DNA from: Arsenophonus sp. aPb
Lineage (GTDB): Bacteria > Pseudomonadota > Gammaproteobacteria > Enterobacterales > Enterobacteriaceae
Length of the DNA: 64,000 nucleotides
Assembly: GCF_029873475.1 (NCBI RefSeq)
Contig: NZ_CP123499.1
Location: forward strand, 1,984,001 to 2,048,000
Reading direction: 5' to 3'
Shown: one piece after another, positions 42,716-52,586 of the stretch
Layout of the letters: each line of letters begins with the position of its first letter
How positions within the stretch are numbered: the first letter of the stretch is position 1
Made by a program: the position numbers and the translations under genes
The notes under the pieces: generated by a model
What the model saw: the letters and a program-made list of their open reading frames with translations, nothing else
What the model was told of the DNA's origin: nothing
The model's database searches: none

Positions 42716-42958
42716 ATGCTTCGAATAAAAAATAATTGCACAACTATTGGATTATTAAAACCAGGGATGATTATTCGTTATCACGATGAAGATTTAAAAA
42801 TAATTAAATTACTTGAGCGTAAGTTAACGTCGAAAGGTTTAATTTGTAAATATAAAGTCAACGGTGGAAACGGAATATTATCAGCTCACAGCGGATTAAG
42901 AGTTAATGTTTTAACTGAAAGACATATTAATAAAGATCATAGAACTTGGTATATGTAA
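42716..42958 (+). CDS. Hypothetical early phage protein, 80 aa
   Basis: ATG 42716 with AGAGGG upstream. A basic beta-rich small protein (GLLKPGMIIRYHDEDLKIIKLL; VNGGNGILSAHSGLRVNV). It could be a small OB- or SH3-like fold. Not recognised. It is followed after 12 bp by the next gene, so both are probably co-transcribed. Confidence 0.55.
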   Translation: MLRIKNNCTTIGLLKPGMIIRYHDEDLKIIKLLERKLTSKGLICKYKVNGGNGILSAHSGLRVNVLTERHINKDHRTWYM

Positions 42959-42970
42959 AGAAAATAAAAA

Positions 42971-43219
42971 ATGAAATTAATTGAAAAATGTGAAAAAGAA
43001 ACAAAACAAGTCGACTACTTTGGCATTGAATTAACTGTTGATGCTGACATTAATTTTTTAGCTACTGATGATGATGGTTTTGTTTATGGTTATATTTTTA
43101 AACCCGAATATACGCGCGTACCAAAGGTATGGGGATCGAAAGGTGTATATGTGACAGGTCCTGTAGCAAAAGTTGATCTTGGCGATAAAGACTGGAAAGA
43201 AACGTTGGTCGAGGTGTAG
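42971..43219 (+). CDS. Hypothetical early phage protein, 82 aa
   Basis: A beta-rich acidic protein (YFGIELTVDADINFLATDDDG; KVWGSKGVYVTGPVAKVDLGDKDWKETL). The D-K-D-W-K-E-T-L ending is typical of small phage proteins of this region. No known function. It is the last gene of the rightward early operon and is followed by a terminator at 43256. Confidence 0.6.
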   Translation: MKLIEKCEKETKQVDYFGIELTVDADINFLATDDDGFVYGYIFKPEYTRVPKVWGSKGVYVTGPVAKVDLGDKDWKETLVEV

Positions 43220-43255
43220 ATAAGTAGCCAGATGCCAAAAGAATATATTATCAAA

Positions 43256-43283
43256 AAAGGGAAGAAATCTCCCCTTTAGTTTA
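43256..43283 (+). terminator. Probable Rho-independent terminator of the rightward early operon
   Basis: AAAGGG (43256-43261) pairs with CCCTTT (43272-43277) around a ten-base loop, followed by AGTTTAATT. The T run is short, so strength is uncertain. Confidence 0.5.
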
Positions 43284-43298
43284 ATTATAATAATATTA

Positions 43299-43466
43299 TT
43301 ATATCAACTTATTTAGTGGCGGAGAGCGAAAATGATCTTGGACACTTTCTATCTTTCCATAACGATAGCGAACATAAGGTCTCACATAGACTGACTTACC
43401 ATTAGAACAAATGCAATCTTCTTTTGACTCATCAATAAATATCACGGTATATCTTCCTTGTATCAT
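43299..43466 (-). CDS. Hypothetical small phage protein (55 aa)
   Basis: The better start is ATG 43466 (a longer frame reaches 43550). The 55 residues begin MIQGRYTVIFIDESKEDCIC and continue with KSVYVRPYVRYRYG and DHFRSPPLNK, basic and beta-rich, similar in style to small phage proteins. The ribosome-binding site is weak, so coding status is moderately uncertain. Confidence 0.4.
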   Translation of the reverse strand: MIQGRYTVIFIDESKEDCICSNGKSVYVRPYVRYRYGKIESVQDHFRSPPLNKLI

Positions 43467-43600
43467 ACCTGTAGACCCATACAGGTTGATTTTTAGGAGA
43501 GATATCGTTATTATCAAATTGCTTAGATTAGATGAATAACGATGGGTCATCCCATAAATTATCTTAAAAAGCTCTCTTTTTTGGCGATTAGAGAGCTTTT

Positions 43601-44080
43601 TTATTGCCTAATAGCATAGGATTTAATAATGACAGCAATGCGTTCTGCCTCATCTATTGATAAATCACGGGGTAAATTATCAATATTGACAATTAATGCT
43701 TCACGTAAGGGAATAGGTAACGAAAAAGTTTTAACAGCTTCTTCCTCAACCTCTGAATTTTTATTTTTAGAATATTTACGATTGGTCACAGGCTTTAACT
43801 CCCTGCCTTCGGCATATGCCTTGAATTTATCAACAGCACTCTTAAAACGGCTGTAATAAGTTTTAGCTGTTTGTTCTTTGATATCATTACTATTACGGTA
43901 AGAATCTGTAATAGCATCCAAATCCCATTCTGTCGCTAATATTCCATCTGGGATGGATGTTTCAATAGCTTTACATGCAACCTGAATATTTTCAGCTGTG
44001 CTCTTATTTACTATATTTAATTCAGTCAGTTTATCGACAAACCTTTTGAATTCTTCTTTAGTTGCAGGAACCTTTGTCAT
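43601..44080 (-). CDS. Protein with integrase SAM-like (core-binding) fold, 159 aa
   Basis: I start at ATG 44080, which has AAGGG upstream. Residues about 5-95 (KEEFKRFVDKLTELNIVNKSTAEN; AITDSYRNSNDIKEQTAKTYYSRFKSAVDKFKAY) look like the N-terminal core-binding helices of tyrosine recombinases, with the A-K-T-Y-x-S-R-F-K-S-A motif, but there is no catalytic domain. It could be a regulator of excision or a relic of another integrase. The C-terminal 45 residues (FSLPIPLREALIVNIDNLPRD) form a separate small domain. It reads away from the integrase. Confidence 0.55.
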   Translation of the reverse strand: MTKVPATKEEFKRFVDKLTELNIVNKSTAENIQVACKAIETSIPDGILATEWDLDAITDSYRNSNDIKEQTAKTYYSRFKSAVDKFKAYAEGRELKPVTNRKYSKNKNSEVEEEAVKTFSLPIPLREALIVNIDNLPRDLSIDEAERIAVIIKSYAIRQ

Positions 44081-44320
44081 AACAAGAAACCCTTCATTTA
44101 ATCTCTGCCTGATCCTACCCATGAAGAATAATGATGTCAATCATATAGTAAATCTTTTTTTGATTTCTTAAGATTTAACAAAAAAAGATTTAAAGATTAA
44201 AAATGATTTAATCTATATTTATATAATTTTAAGTGATAAAGCGCCTGAAAATAACATTAACATTTCACTAAATTAATCATCTACAAAAAACGATTAATCA
44301 ATACTAAGGAATATTTCGGC

Positions 44321-44686
44321 ATGAAAATCGATATTAACGATGAAGTATTTGATGTTAAAAAAGCAGCTGATTTTTTATGCAAATCAAAAAGAAAAATATA
44401 TGACTTAATCGCAAAAGGTCGATTGAAAGCTGCTAAAAGCGAAAAACAAGGTGGTTCTTGGGAAATATTAAAATCCTCGTGTCTTGAATATGTTTACGAT
44501 AATCATCAAAATTGCCTGGTGAGTGGTGATTGTCAGATTAAATCAAATAAGAGATTTAAATCATGTCAATCAAACAAAGAAATGGTACATGGCACTGTGA
44601 CTTTGTTACCGCAGCGGGACAAAGAATTAGAAGAAGCCTTGGCACATCGGACAAGAAGCAAGCGCAGGAACTATATGACAACCTAA
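44321..44686 (+). CDS. Excisionase-like HTH protein overlapping the integrase gene
   Basis: A 121-residue frame. Residues 6-55 carry the winged-helix pattern of excisionases: VFDVKKAADFLCKSKRKIYDLIAKGRL, then GGSWEILKSSCLEYV. The region after residue 80 is read from the alternative frame of the integrase gene (124 bp overlap) and is not conserved-looking; a functional protein may be shorter in effect. Location directly upstream of and overlapping int supports an excisionase role. Confidence 0.65.
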   Translation: MKIDINDEVFDVKKAADFLCKSKRKIYDLIAKGRLKAAKSEKQGGSWEILKSSCLEYVYDNHQNCLVSGDCQIKSNKRFKSCQSNKEMVHGTVTLLPQRDKELEEALAHRTRSKRRNYMTT

Positions 44687-45726
44687 AATCTGAATCATGG
44701 AGAACAAGCAAATTGGGTGAATTCCCATCAGTTACTTTCAATGATGCCTGCCTTAGGTGGTTACAAGAAAAAGAACACAAAAAATCGTTAGATGATGACA
44801 AAAGTAAAATAGAATATTTTATGACTTTTTTCTCCAATAAAAAACTTTCAAGCATAACAGAAACTGACATTCTAAACGCTACATCGAATATGATTAATCG
44901 TAAGCACAAACAGGTTTGGAAAAGAAAATATGAATCTGCAAAGAAAAATGGAAAGATAATAAATCCATATCAATCAAAACCAGCTTCAGCAGCAACAAAA
45001 GCCAGATATTTATCCTTTCTTAGATCCCTATTTCGTGCTGCCGTCAATGATTGGAAATGGCTTGAACGAGCGCCAATCATTAAAATAAAGCAGCAAAAAG
45101 AGATAAGGATAAGATGGCTAACAAAAGAAGAGGCAAGTAGATTGATTAAATGTATGCCTAATACCTTTAAACCCGTTGTTATTTTTGCTCTAGCTACTGG
45201 ATTAAGAAGATCTAACATCCTTAATCTTGAATGGTCACAAATTGACTTACAAAGAAAAGTTGCCTGGATCCATCCCGATGAAGCAAAAGGAGGAAAAGCA
45301 ATCGGTGTTGCCTTGAATAATACAGCATGCAAAGTATTAACTGGGCAAATAGGCAAACATCATCATTGGGTTTTCGTGCATACCGAAGCATGGCATAGAG
45401 CGGATGGAACACCAACCGAAAAAGTAAGGAAAATGCGCGTTGATGATAACACCGCTTGGAAAACAGGCTTGCGGCGAGCAGGAATTGAAAACTTCCGTTT
45501 CCATGATTTAAGACATACTTGGGCTAGTTGGTTAGTACAATCTGGCGTCCCACTATCGGCATTACAGGAAATGGGGGGCTGGGAGTCAATTGATATGGTG
45601 CGTAGGTATGCCCACCTAGCACCAAATCACCTGACAGAGCATGCAAAAAAAATCGATGCTCTTATGAATGTAAATGACACAAATATGTCACAAACAAACT
45701 TCAATGAGATCTCGATAACTGGATAA
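44563..45726 (+). CDS. Tyrosine-type integrase
   Basis: A 387-residue site-specific recombinase. Catalytic residues are visible: R215 (TGLRRSNIL), H314-x-x-R317 (FHDLRHTW), W340 (GGW) and nucleophile Y349 (VRRYAH). The N-terminus (SIKQRNGTWHCDF, G-T-S-D-K-K-Q-A) is the arm-binding domain. It recombines the prophage with the tRNA-Thr 3' end. The stop lies nine bases from the attR repeat. Candidate arm-type sites lie within its own 3' end (45676-45697), so the gene and attP overlap. Confidence 0.95.
   Translation: MSIKQRNGTWHCDFVTAAGQRIRRSLGTSDKKQAQELYDNLKSESWRTSKLGEFPSVTFNDACLRWLQEKEHKKSLDDDKSKIEYFMTFFSNKKLSSITETDILNATSNMINRKHKQVWKRKYESAKKNGKIINPYQSKPASAATKARYLSFLRSLFRAAVNDWKWLERAPIIKIKQQKEIRIRWLTKEEASRLIKCMPNTFKPVVIFALATGLRRSNILNLEWSQIDLQRKVAWIHPDEAKGGKAIGVALNNTACKVLTGQIGKHHHWVFVHTEAWHRADGTPTEKVRKMRVDDNTAWKTGLRRAGIENFRFHDLRHTWASWLVQSGVPLSALQEMGGWESIDMVRRYAHLAPNHLTEHAKKIDALMNVNDTNMSQTNFNEISITG
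45676..45697. promoter_or_regulatory. Candidate integrase arm-type sites (right), inside int
   Basis: GACACAAATAT (45676-45686) and GTCACAAACAA (45687-45697) in tandem. The 17-mer at 45678-45694 is identical to 5827-5843 near the left end. Confidence 0.6.
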
Positions 45727-45735
45727 CCCATTGAC

Positions 45736-45816
<81 letters not shown>

Positions 45817-45822
45817 GAAATT

Positions 45823-45910
<88 letters not shown>

Positions 45911-45986
45911 ATGGCGCGGAATTATGGCGAAATGTAATGACCTTGTCTAGACCTTAATATAAAAAAATATTATTTTTTTCATCATT

Positions 45987-46003
45987 TGTTCAAAGTTTGA
46001 ACA
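45987..46003. promoter_or_regulatory. 17-bp perfect palindrome in the rcsD promoter region
   Basis: TGTTCAAA-G-TTTGAACA, just upstream of a -10-like TATACT at 46011-46016. A TTGTTC at 45986-45991 could serve as a -35 with a 19-bp spacer. The palindrome would then overlap the promoter and could be an operator. Confidence 0.45.
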
Positions 46004-46084
46004 CTAAAATTATACTATGCGAAATTACCTGTTAAAATAATAAGACAGAATTGTTTAAATAGTAATCACCACACTGGTTTTTTC

Positions 46085-48820
46085 ATGTTTAATAAAAAGG
46101 CGCCTCTTCTACCAATGGATTATAATCAACCAACTTTACAACTTTCATCCCTAACTCGCTTTTTTATAATTTTTATTAGCTCGCTTGTATTATTGTTATG
46201 TTTATTTGCCTACAATTACTTTCATAATTGGATCAATAATAGTCAAAATGCGCTTAGTAACATCACTAAACAACTTGAATATGAAATTGAAGATTACCGT
46301 TATTACGCAAGTCAGCTCTATTATATTGCTAACGATGGTGAAGATGAAACTAAGAGTGATACCCCTTTACCAATAAAATTACGCCCTGATATTTTTTGGA
46401 TCAATAACTATGAGCGGCATGTCGATGCAATTATTTTTGGCCGCCAAAATAATACCAATATCAATCTGGCATATAAATTATCTAACTATATGGGCATAAT
46501 ATGGGGCGCTAAAAATGAATATAGTTCGATGTACTACCTTAATGGTCCAGATAATACACTTTTGTTGGTAACTACACATTCGATACTAAAACCCGAGATA
46601 CGCTATAAAGAGAGTTATTTAACTTTAACCGCAGAAGAAAAACGCTCTGAAATGTTGACATTATCATCGGCAATAGACAAACGAGAAAGTTTGTCCGATA
46701 TTCATCGTACACGCCCTGATAATTCATATTATTATACTTACCGCACGATGTTTAACTCACCTGGCCAATTAACCACCATTATAACTTTTGAATTACCGAT
46801 AAATTTATTACTCTCAAAAAATATAAATCCTGAATATTTATTGATTGCTTTTTCAAATGACATAATCAACAACAATGGAAACCCTGTTGATATTGAATTT
46901 AATGGCCTTTCACTACAATTTACCCAGCCTATTCCTGGAACAACTTATCAACTAGTCTATCAATTACCAATTAAGGATGTTTTATGGGATCTTTTATATA
47001 ATAACTTGTGGGCCATAATCGCCATTTGTTTTTTTACTACTATCTCTATTGTTGGCAGCTTACACATTAGGACGCGTTTTATTGCTCCTAATCAAAATAT
47101 GTTTCACGAGATACAAATTACAAACACAATTAGCAACTATATTATTTCAAACATTCCTACTGGTTTTCTACTTTATAATTTTTCTACTAATCGCAAAATT
47201 ATGAGTAATGGAATAGCTGAATTACTTTTACCCCATATGGACTTGATACGTATTCGTGATATGGCAATTCAGCATCATGGTGCTATTCAAATTTCAATTG
47301 AAGATACTATCTATGAAATAAAATTATTAAATAATCAATTATTAGATAATACTTATATGTTTTTTATTCATGATCAAGATAAAGAAGCACTCACAAATAA
47401 AAAATTACTAATGGCTAAAAATGAGTATGAAAAAAATATTCAAGTCCGACGCTCGATGTTGTCTAACATGTGTAAAGAGATCCAGACTCCCATCATAGAA
47501 ATTAATAGTCTTATTCACCAACTCAAAAAAACTTCTGATAATCAAAACATAAAATATTTAATTAATGAATCATTAATTAGGACACATTATATTGTTAACT
47601 GGATTGATAATATTGCTTTACTTAATACTATTGAATCTGGTGAATGGAAGTTAGAGCAGCCAAATGAATTTAAAGCTGTCTCAATCGCTGAGATGATGAA
47701 TAAAATACTTAAAGAAAAAATATCACTGATTATTAATAAAGGTCTTTCACTTTACTATCATAATAATTTAAATTATGAACAACACTTCACCACAAATAAT
47801 AACGCTTTGTTTAAAATTATTTCACTTTTATTGAGTTATTCAATCAATACAACTAATTTTGGTAAAATTACTGTTATTGTGAACTATGAAACTAAGCGTC
47901 TATCCTTTGAAATTATTGATAGCGGTATAGGACTTAATGCAATGGATCTAGCAAATATTCACATGCCTTTTGCTAGCTCAACAAATAATGATGGAACCCT
48001 ATCCAATTCAGGAATGACATTTTATCTCTGTCACCAGCTATGTTACCGTATGAAAGGCGAATTTTTTATAAAAAGTAAAGTTGGAATCGGTTCTCATTAT
48101 ACAGTGACATTACCCATAGAATTAGAAAATGAACACATTTCCAAGCCATTACCTCTTCTTGATGGTGTTAATATACTGCTTGATATTAGAAATCCTGAAA
48201 TTCATAAAATTATCCAGCAACATTTAATGACTTATGGCGCTCATTATTCTGATATAGGCAAAAATAATTGTTATTCGTCCTATGATTTCTTTATAACTGA
48301 TTATAAAACAGAATATGATAAACCAATAATTTATCTTGTAGATAATATTATTAATTATAGAGTAGTAAAACAAAATTTGATAAAATGTAATTTCAATTTT
48401 AATGATGAACTTATTAATGCAATTTCTATCTTAATCGAAGATAATTTGATTTTAGAGCAAGAATCAACAGATAAATCAATATTTACTATCATCAATCATA
48501 CCAATAATTCAGACCCTATAATCCTTGAGGATTATAAAAAAGAGCTTTCTGATAGTGACTATCGTAATTTATTCCTTACTACAGTACCTATAGATATTAA
48601 TAAGCTGTATACTAACCAAGAAAAAGGTAACTTAAAAAAACTAAAAGATACAGCACATAGACTAAAAGGTGTTTTTGCTATGCTAAACTTCGAGCTTCTA
48701 AAAAAAGCATGTGAACAATTAGAACAGCACATAGCAGATAATAATGAATTTGAGATTTTAAATAGCATTAGAGATATTGATATCTTTATCAAAAAACTAA
48801 TGCCAGAGGGCAACCAATAA
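46085..48820 (+). CDS. rcsD: RcsD phosphotransfer protein of the Rcs phosphorelay
   Basis: A 911-residue inner-membrane protein (E. coli 890). Two membrane segments (about 24-43 and 310-332) flank a periplasmic domain; after them come a PAS-like and a degenerate histidine kinase/ATPase region (for example EIIDSGIGLNAMDL around residue 615) without a catalytic H box, and a C-terminal HPt domain with the phospho-accepting H858 (TAHRLKG). RcsC passes phosphate through RcsD to RcsB in the envelope-stress response that controls capsule and motility. The start lies behind the tRNA pair and rcsB follows by one base. Confidence 0.93.
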   Translation: MFNKKAPLLPMDYNQPTLQLSSLTRFFIIFISSLVLLLCLFAYNYFHNWINNSQNALSNITKQLEYEIEDYRYYASQLYYIANDGEDETKSDTPLPIKLRPDIFWINNYERHVDAIIFGRQNNTNINLAYKLSNYMGIIWGAKNEYSSMYYLNGPDNTLLLVTTHSILKPEIRYKESYLTLTAEEKRSEMLTLSSAIDKRESLSDIHRTRPDNSYYYTYRTMFNSPGQLTTIITFELPINLLLSKNINPEYLLIAFSNDIINNNGNPVDIEFNGLSLQFTQPIPGTTYQLVYQLPIKDVLWDLLYNNLWAIIAICFFTTISIVGSLHIRTRFIAPNQNMFHEIQITNTISNYIISNIPTGFLLYNFSTNRKIMSNGIAELLLPHMDLIRIRDMAIQHHGAIQISIEDTIYEIKLLNNQLLDNTYMFFIHDQDKEALTNKKLLMAKNEYEKNIQVRRSMLSNMCKEIQTPIIEINSLIHQLKKTSDNQNIKYLINESLIRTHYIVNWIDNIALLNTIESGEWKLEQPNEFKAVSIAEMMNKILKEKISLIINKGLSLYYHNNLNYEQHFTTNNNALFKIISLLLSYSINTTNFGKITVIVNYETKRLSFEIIDSGIGLNAMDLANIHMPFASSTNNDGTLSNSGMTFYLCHQLCYRMKGEFFIKSKVGIGSHYTVTLPIELENEHISKPLPLLDGVNILLDIRNPEIHKIIQQHLMTYGAHYSDIGKNNCYSSYDFFITDYKTEYDKPIIYLVDNIINYRVVKQNLIKCNFNFNDELINAISILIEDNLILEQESTDKSIFTIINHTNNSDPIILEDYKKELSDSDYRNLFLTTVPIDINKLYTNQEKGNLKKLKDTAHRLKGVFAMLNFELLKKACEQLEQHIADNNEFEILNSIRDIDIFIKKLMPEGNQ

Positions 48821-48821
48821 A

Positions 48822-49469
48822 ATGAATAACCTTAATGTCATTATCGCTGATGATCATCCTATTGTACTATTTGGTATACGAAAATCTCTTGAACAAATCG
48901 AGGGAATTAATTTGGTTGGTCAATTTGAAGACTCCACATCTCTTATCAATAATATATCTAAACTTAATGCAGATATTCTAATTACTGATCTTTCGATGCC
49001 TGGTGATAAATATGGTGATGGAATTACATTAATTAAATATATTAAACGACACTATCCTAACCTATCAATCATTGTCCTTACCATGAATAATAATCCTGCA
49101 ATATTAAGTGCTGTGTTAGATTTAGATATAGAAGGAATCGTTTTGAAACAAGGGGCACCTGCTGATTTACCAAAAGCATTATCAGCCTTACAAAAAGGAA
49201 AAAAATTCACTCCTGAAAATGTATCGAAATTATTGGAGAAAGTTAATGCTAATGGTTATGGGGATAAACGTTTATCCCCAAAAGAAAGTGAAGTGTTGCG
49301 CCTATTTGCGGAAGGTTTTTTAGTCACCGAAATTGCAAAAAAACTTAATCGAAGCATTAAAACAATTAGTAGCCAAAAAAAGTCGGCTATGCTAAAACTC
49401 GGTGTTGAAAATGATATAGCATTATTAAATTATCTTTCTTCAGTCACAATCGAGAAAGAAATTAACTAG
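48822..49469 (+). CDS. rcsB: RcsB response regulator
   Basis: A 215-residue response regulator (E. coli 216). The receiver domain has the acidic pair D10-D11 (ADDHP), the phosphorylated D56 (ITDLSMPG) and Lys109-like KQG. The C-terminal LuxR-type HTH is at about 150-205 (LSPKESEVLRLFAEGFLVTEIAKKLNRSIKTIS). It activates capsule and represses flagella when phosphorylated by RcsD. The gene is one base from rcsD and is followed by a terminator. The convergent rcsC lies beyond it, as in E. coli. Confidence 0.96.
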   Translation: MNNLNVIIADDHPIVLFGIRKSLEQIEGINLVGQFEDSTSLINNISKLNADILITDLSMPGDKYGDGITLIKYIKRHYPNLSIIVLTMNNNPAILSAVLDLDIEGIVLKQGAPADLPKALSALQKGKKFTPENVSKLLEKVNANGYGDKRLSPKESEVLRLFAEGFLVTEIAKKLNRSIKTISSQKKSAMLKLGVENDIALLNYLSSVTIEKEIN

Positions 49470-49486
49470 TAATGTGATAGTAAATA

Positions 49487-49538
49487 AAAAACTGATTGAT
49501 CCTAATCTTATAGGTAATGAATAAGATTAATCGGTTTT
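49487..49538. terminator. Terminator between convergent rcsB and rcsC
   Basis: AAAACTGAT pairs with ATCGGTTTT (49487-49495 and 49530-49538), with TAATCTTAT/ATAAGATTA inside and a nine-base loop. A and T runs on both sides allow termination in both directions. Confidence 0.8.
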
Positions 49539-49585
49539 ACATTACTTTTTATACATTATTAACCATTTGAATATTATAATGGTAC

Positions 49586-52444
49586 TTAATTATTATTTTC
49601 TTGTGTTGCTAACATGCTAGCATTGCAACACTTCAACAGCGATTGCTTTAGTTTTTTTAATGTAACTGGTTTGGATAGGCAGTCATCCATTCCTACACTT
49701 AAGCAACGCTGTTTTTCTTCTGCCATTGCATTTGCAGTTAAAGCAACGATGGGTATCGCGTACCCTTCTTCTCGAATTAACTTTGTCAAACCATAGCCAT
49801 CTAGATTAGGCATATTCACATCTGTCAAAACAATATCTATATTATTTTGTCGCACACAATCCAAAGCTATTAGCCCATCTTCAGCAAGTACTATATTAAA
49901 GCCTATTGATTTCAGTTGGTCGGCTAGTAAACTACGATTAATCGGATGATCATCAACAATTAATACCGTAAAAAAACATAATTTTTTATCTGGTAGTAAC
50001 ATTATTGAAGATTGGTTAGCAACTTCTTGCTCACTATTTTCCATCACTAATTGATCAATAAAACTAGCCAACATATCAAGTTGGTAAGTATTATGAAACC
50101 AATCATTTTTCGCATATTCCAGTGGTTCACCGATAAAAGTTGAAAATAACCTAAGCATAAATTTACTTTCAGCCACTAAGCTTTCAGAATCGGTGATAAT
50201 CAAATCATATAGTTTATCTTTACTGTGTTCATCCCAAACTGTCGTTAAATTAAAACCATTGTAGTTTAAATAAGTTTGTAGATAAGCTCGCAGATGATGA
50301 TTAAAAAAATACAAACCGATACGAAAATTTTGCCGATATTCCGGCTGCCTATAAGTCACATATTCACTATCAAACAAAGGCAACCTGACGGTAAAACTAC
50401 TACCTATACCAACCTGACTGTTAACTTCAATATCGCCATCCATTAAGTTAATTAACTTTTCACAGATAGGTAAGCCCAAACCGGTTCCCTGGGAAAAACT
50501 TTCATTATTAACTTTAATTTGAAAAAAAGGATCAAAAAGTTGCATTAATATATTATCAGGCATGCCAATTCCAGTATCCCTAATTTCAATATAAATATAA
50601 AAATCTTTTATAAAAATATTTAAAAGAATAAAACCAGTTTTTGTAAATTTAATCGCATTACTTAGAATATTAGAAATAATTTGCTGTACTCGAACGGAAT
50701 CAGCATTAATGATGTCGGGTACATTAGGATCGATATAGTAATAAATGGAAAGACCCTTTTTGCCTATTAGAGGAATATAATTAGAAATAATAAATGAGAA
50801 AACTTCACGACAATTAAATGGTGCCGGATCAATATTAAGTTGCTTAGATTCAATTTTTGAAAAATCTAAAATATCATTAATTATTTTTAATAATAATGAT
50901 GAAGAGTGATCCATTGTCGCTAATAGACGATCTGCTTGAATGGGTAATTCATAAGATTGTAATAGTTCTAAATTACCAATGATGCCATAAAGTGGAGTTC
51001 GTAATTCATGACTAACTGTAGCTAGGAACATAGATTTGGCCTGGTTAGCTTGCTCTGATGCCTGTGCCATATTATGTAAAGATTTTTCCATCTGAACGCG
51101 AGCACTAATATCAACCAGAACACAAATAGCGACTTCCTTATTTTGATAGCGTGAAATAACATAACTTATTTGTAAATGAGTATGACTGGTGGTAACAACA
51201 TCAATATAGCTACTAGATTTATCTTGGATAATTGATAGGATACGGCTTTTATCATCATGACTTAATAATCGAAAATAATCATGGGCAAGTTCATTACTCA
51301 ATATATTAACACCATCAATCAGGCGTAAAATAATGATACCAACCGGCGCTGACGCTACTATTTTATGATTAAATTGTTCATGTTCTTCTAAACGTATGGC
51401 ATTATTTTCTGCCGGTAATAACATCTTCCTTTCTAATAGCCAAATCAAAAAAGTGATTAAAATAAATGAGATTATATTTAACAGTATGCCGTTTATAATT
51501 GACAACTTAAACTCATTAAGAATATCACTAATAGGCACTGAGAAAACCACACTTAATAACGAAGGTAGTAAGCGATTTTTATAAATTAATCGACTAAAAT
51601 CATTATCATAACCAAAATAAAAGTTTTCTAATTTATAAACATAATCATCAGATCTTAAATTGCTATCATAAGGAAAATGCAATACTAATCTATTATTTGT
51701 ATTTAAGACAAAGGTACTAATTGGTCTTTCATAACGTAAATTAAACTGCTCCAGTCGTATTGAACGTTCTAAACCAATTAAACCAATCAAAGTCCCTTTA
51801 TCATAAATAGGCGCTAATATGTAGAAAGAGCCATTATCAGTTCCTGAGGCTGGCGTGATCCAATAAATATTTTGTTCTCTCCCTTGAGCTCGCAAACTCA
51901 TATAAGTTCGCATATTTTCATGGATTATTTTTTTTAATGATTGAAGACTGGTAGAACTATTTCGGATAGCTAGATCAATCATACAGTTACTTTCTGGACC
52001 AACAATAAAAACTGTTTTTAAGCCTTGTGGTGGCACAATATTATTTCGCCAAAAAGAGAATAACTGATTAAATGCGACTAAGTAATTCTCTGATGTTTGA
52101 TGCAATTTACTACAATCTGCATCTGCCGTTAGGGGTAAATAGGTGAAGCTAAGTTGTTTCGGCAACACGGGCATATAATTGGGATCTAGCGCTAATTTTT
52201 CGATATGGCTATCTACCATATATTGGATTGACCTTAGGGTTTTATCTGTGTAATTCACATATTCAACCATACTGTCATAAGTGGATATATACTGTTGATG
52301 TATATTAGATTTAACTTTATTAAAAATATTAAATAGATAAAAAAGTGTTATTACTGCTCCCATTACCCACAGCATAACGCCGAGAGTACGGAACAAATAG
52401 CGAGAAATTTTTAATGACGTTCTAAATGAAGATATATATCTCAA
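49586..52444 (-). CDS. rcsC: RcsC hybrid sensor kinase
   Basis: A 952-residue protein (E. coli 949) with two membrane segments (about 20-41 and 313-337), a periplasmic sensor domain, a PAS-like region, the kinase H box with H479 (SHELRTPLYG, same number as in E. coli), ATPase N and G boxes (DTGIGMPDNIL; GTGLGLPI), an RcsC-specific ABL domain and a C-terminal receiver with D875 (LTDVNMPNLDG, also as in E. coli). It phosphorylates RcsD. The gene is convergent to rcsDB. All catalytic residues are kept, so the pathway should be working. Confidence 0.96.
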   Translation of the reverse strand: MRYISSFRTSLKISRYLFRTLGVMLWVMGAVITLFYLFNIFNKVKSNIHQQYISTYDSMVEYVNYTDKTLRSIQYMVDSHIEKLALDPNYMPVLPKQLSFTYLPLTADADCSKLHQTSENYLVAFNQLFSFWRNNIVPPQGLKTVFIVGPESNCMIDLAIRNSSTSLQSLKKIIHENMRTYMSLRAQGREQNIYWITPASGTDNGSFYILAPIYDKGTLIGLIGLERSIRLEQFNLRYERPISTFVLNTNNRLVLHFPYDSNLRSDDYVYKLENFYFGYDNDFSRLIYKNRLLPSLLSVVFSVPISDILNEFKLSIINGILLNIISFILITFLIWLLERKMLLPAENNAIRLEEHEQFNHKIVASAPVGIIILRLIDGVNILSNELAHDYFRLLSHDDKSRILSIIQDKSSSYIDVVTTSHTHLQISYVISRYQNKEVAICVLVDISARVQMEKSLHNMAQASEQANQAKSMFLATVSHELRTPLYGIIGNLELLQSYELPIQADRLLATMDHSSSLLLKIINDILDFSKIESKQLNIDPAPFNCREVFSFIISNYIPLIGKKGLSIYYYIDPNVPDIINADSVRVQQIISNILSNAIKFTKTGFILLNIFIKDFYIYIEIRDTGIGMPDNILMQLFDPFFQIKVNNESFSQGTGLGLPICEKLINLMDGDIEVNSQVGIGSSFTVRLPLFDSEYVTYRQPEYRQNFRIGLYFFNHHLRAYLQTYLNYNGFNLTTVWDEHSKDKLYDLIITDSESLVAESKFMLRLFSTFIGEPLEYAKNDWFHNTYQLDMLASFIDQLVMENSEQEVANQSSIMLLPDKKLCFFTVLIVDDHPINRSLLADQLKSIGFNIVLAEDGLIALDCVRQNNIDIVLTDVNMPNLDGYGLTKLIREEGYAIPIVALTANAMAEEKQRCLSVGMDDCLSKPVTLKKLKQSLLKCCNASMLATQENNN

Positions 52445-52543
52445 ACACTGTCCTAACTATAAAAGAAGTGTATTAATGGTAAAGCATATACGATAAGCGG
52501 AATAATAAAAAGTTATCACTAATAGTGAATTGACATAAATCGT

Positions 52544-52567
52544 AAAAACGGGCACCTAAAGTGCCCG
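52544..52567 (-). terminator. gyrA Rho-independent terminator
   Basis: CGGGCAC pairs with GTGCCCG around a five-base loop (52549-52567). On the minus strand it is followed by five T (52548-52544). It lies 20 bp downstream of the gyrA stop. Confidence 0.9.
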
Positions 52568-52586
52568 CATAGACAAAGCTAATCGA

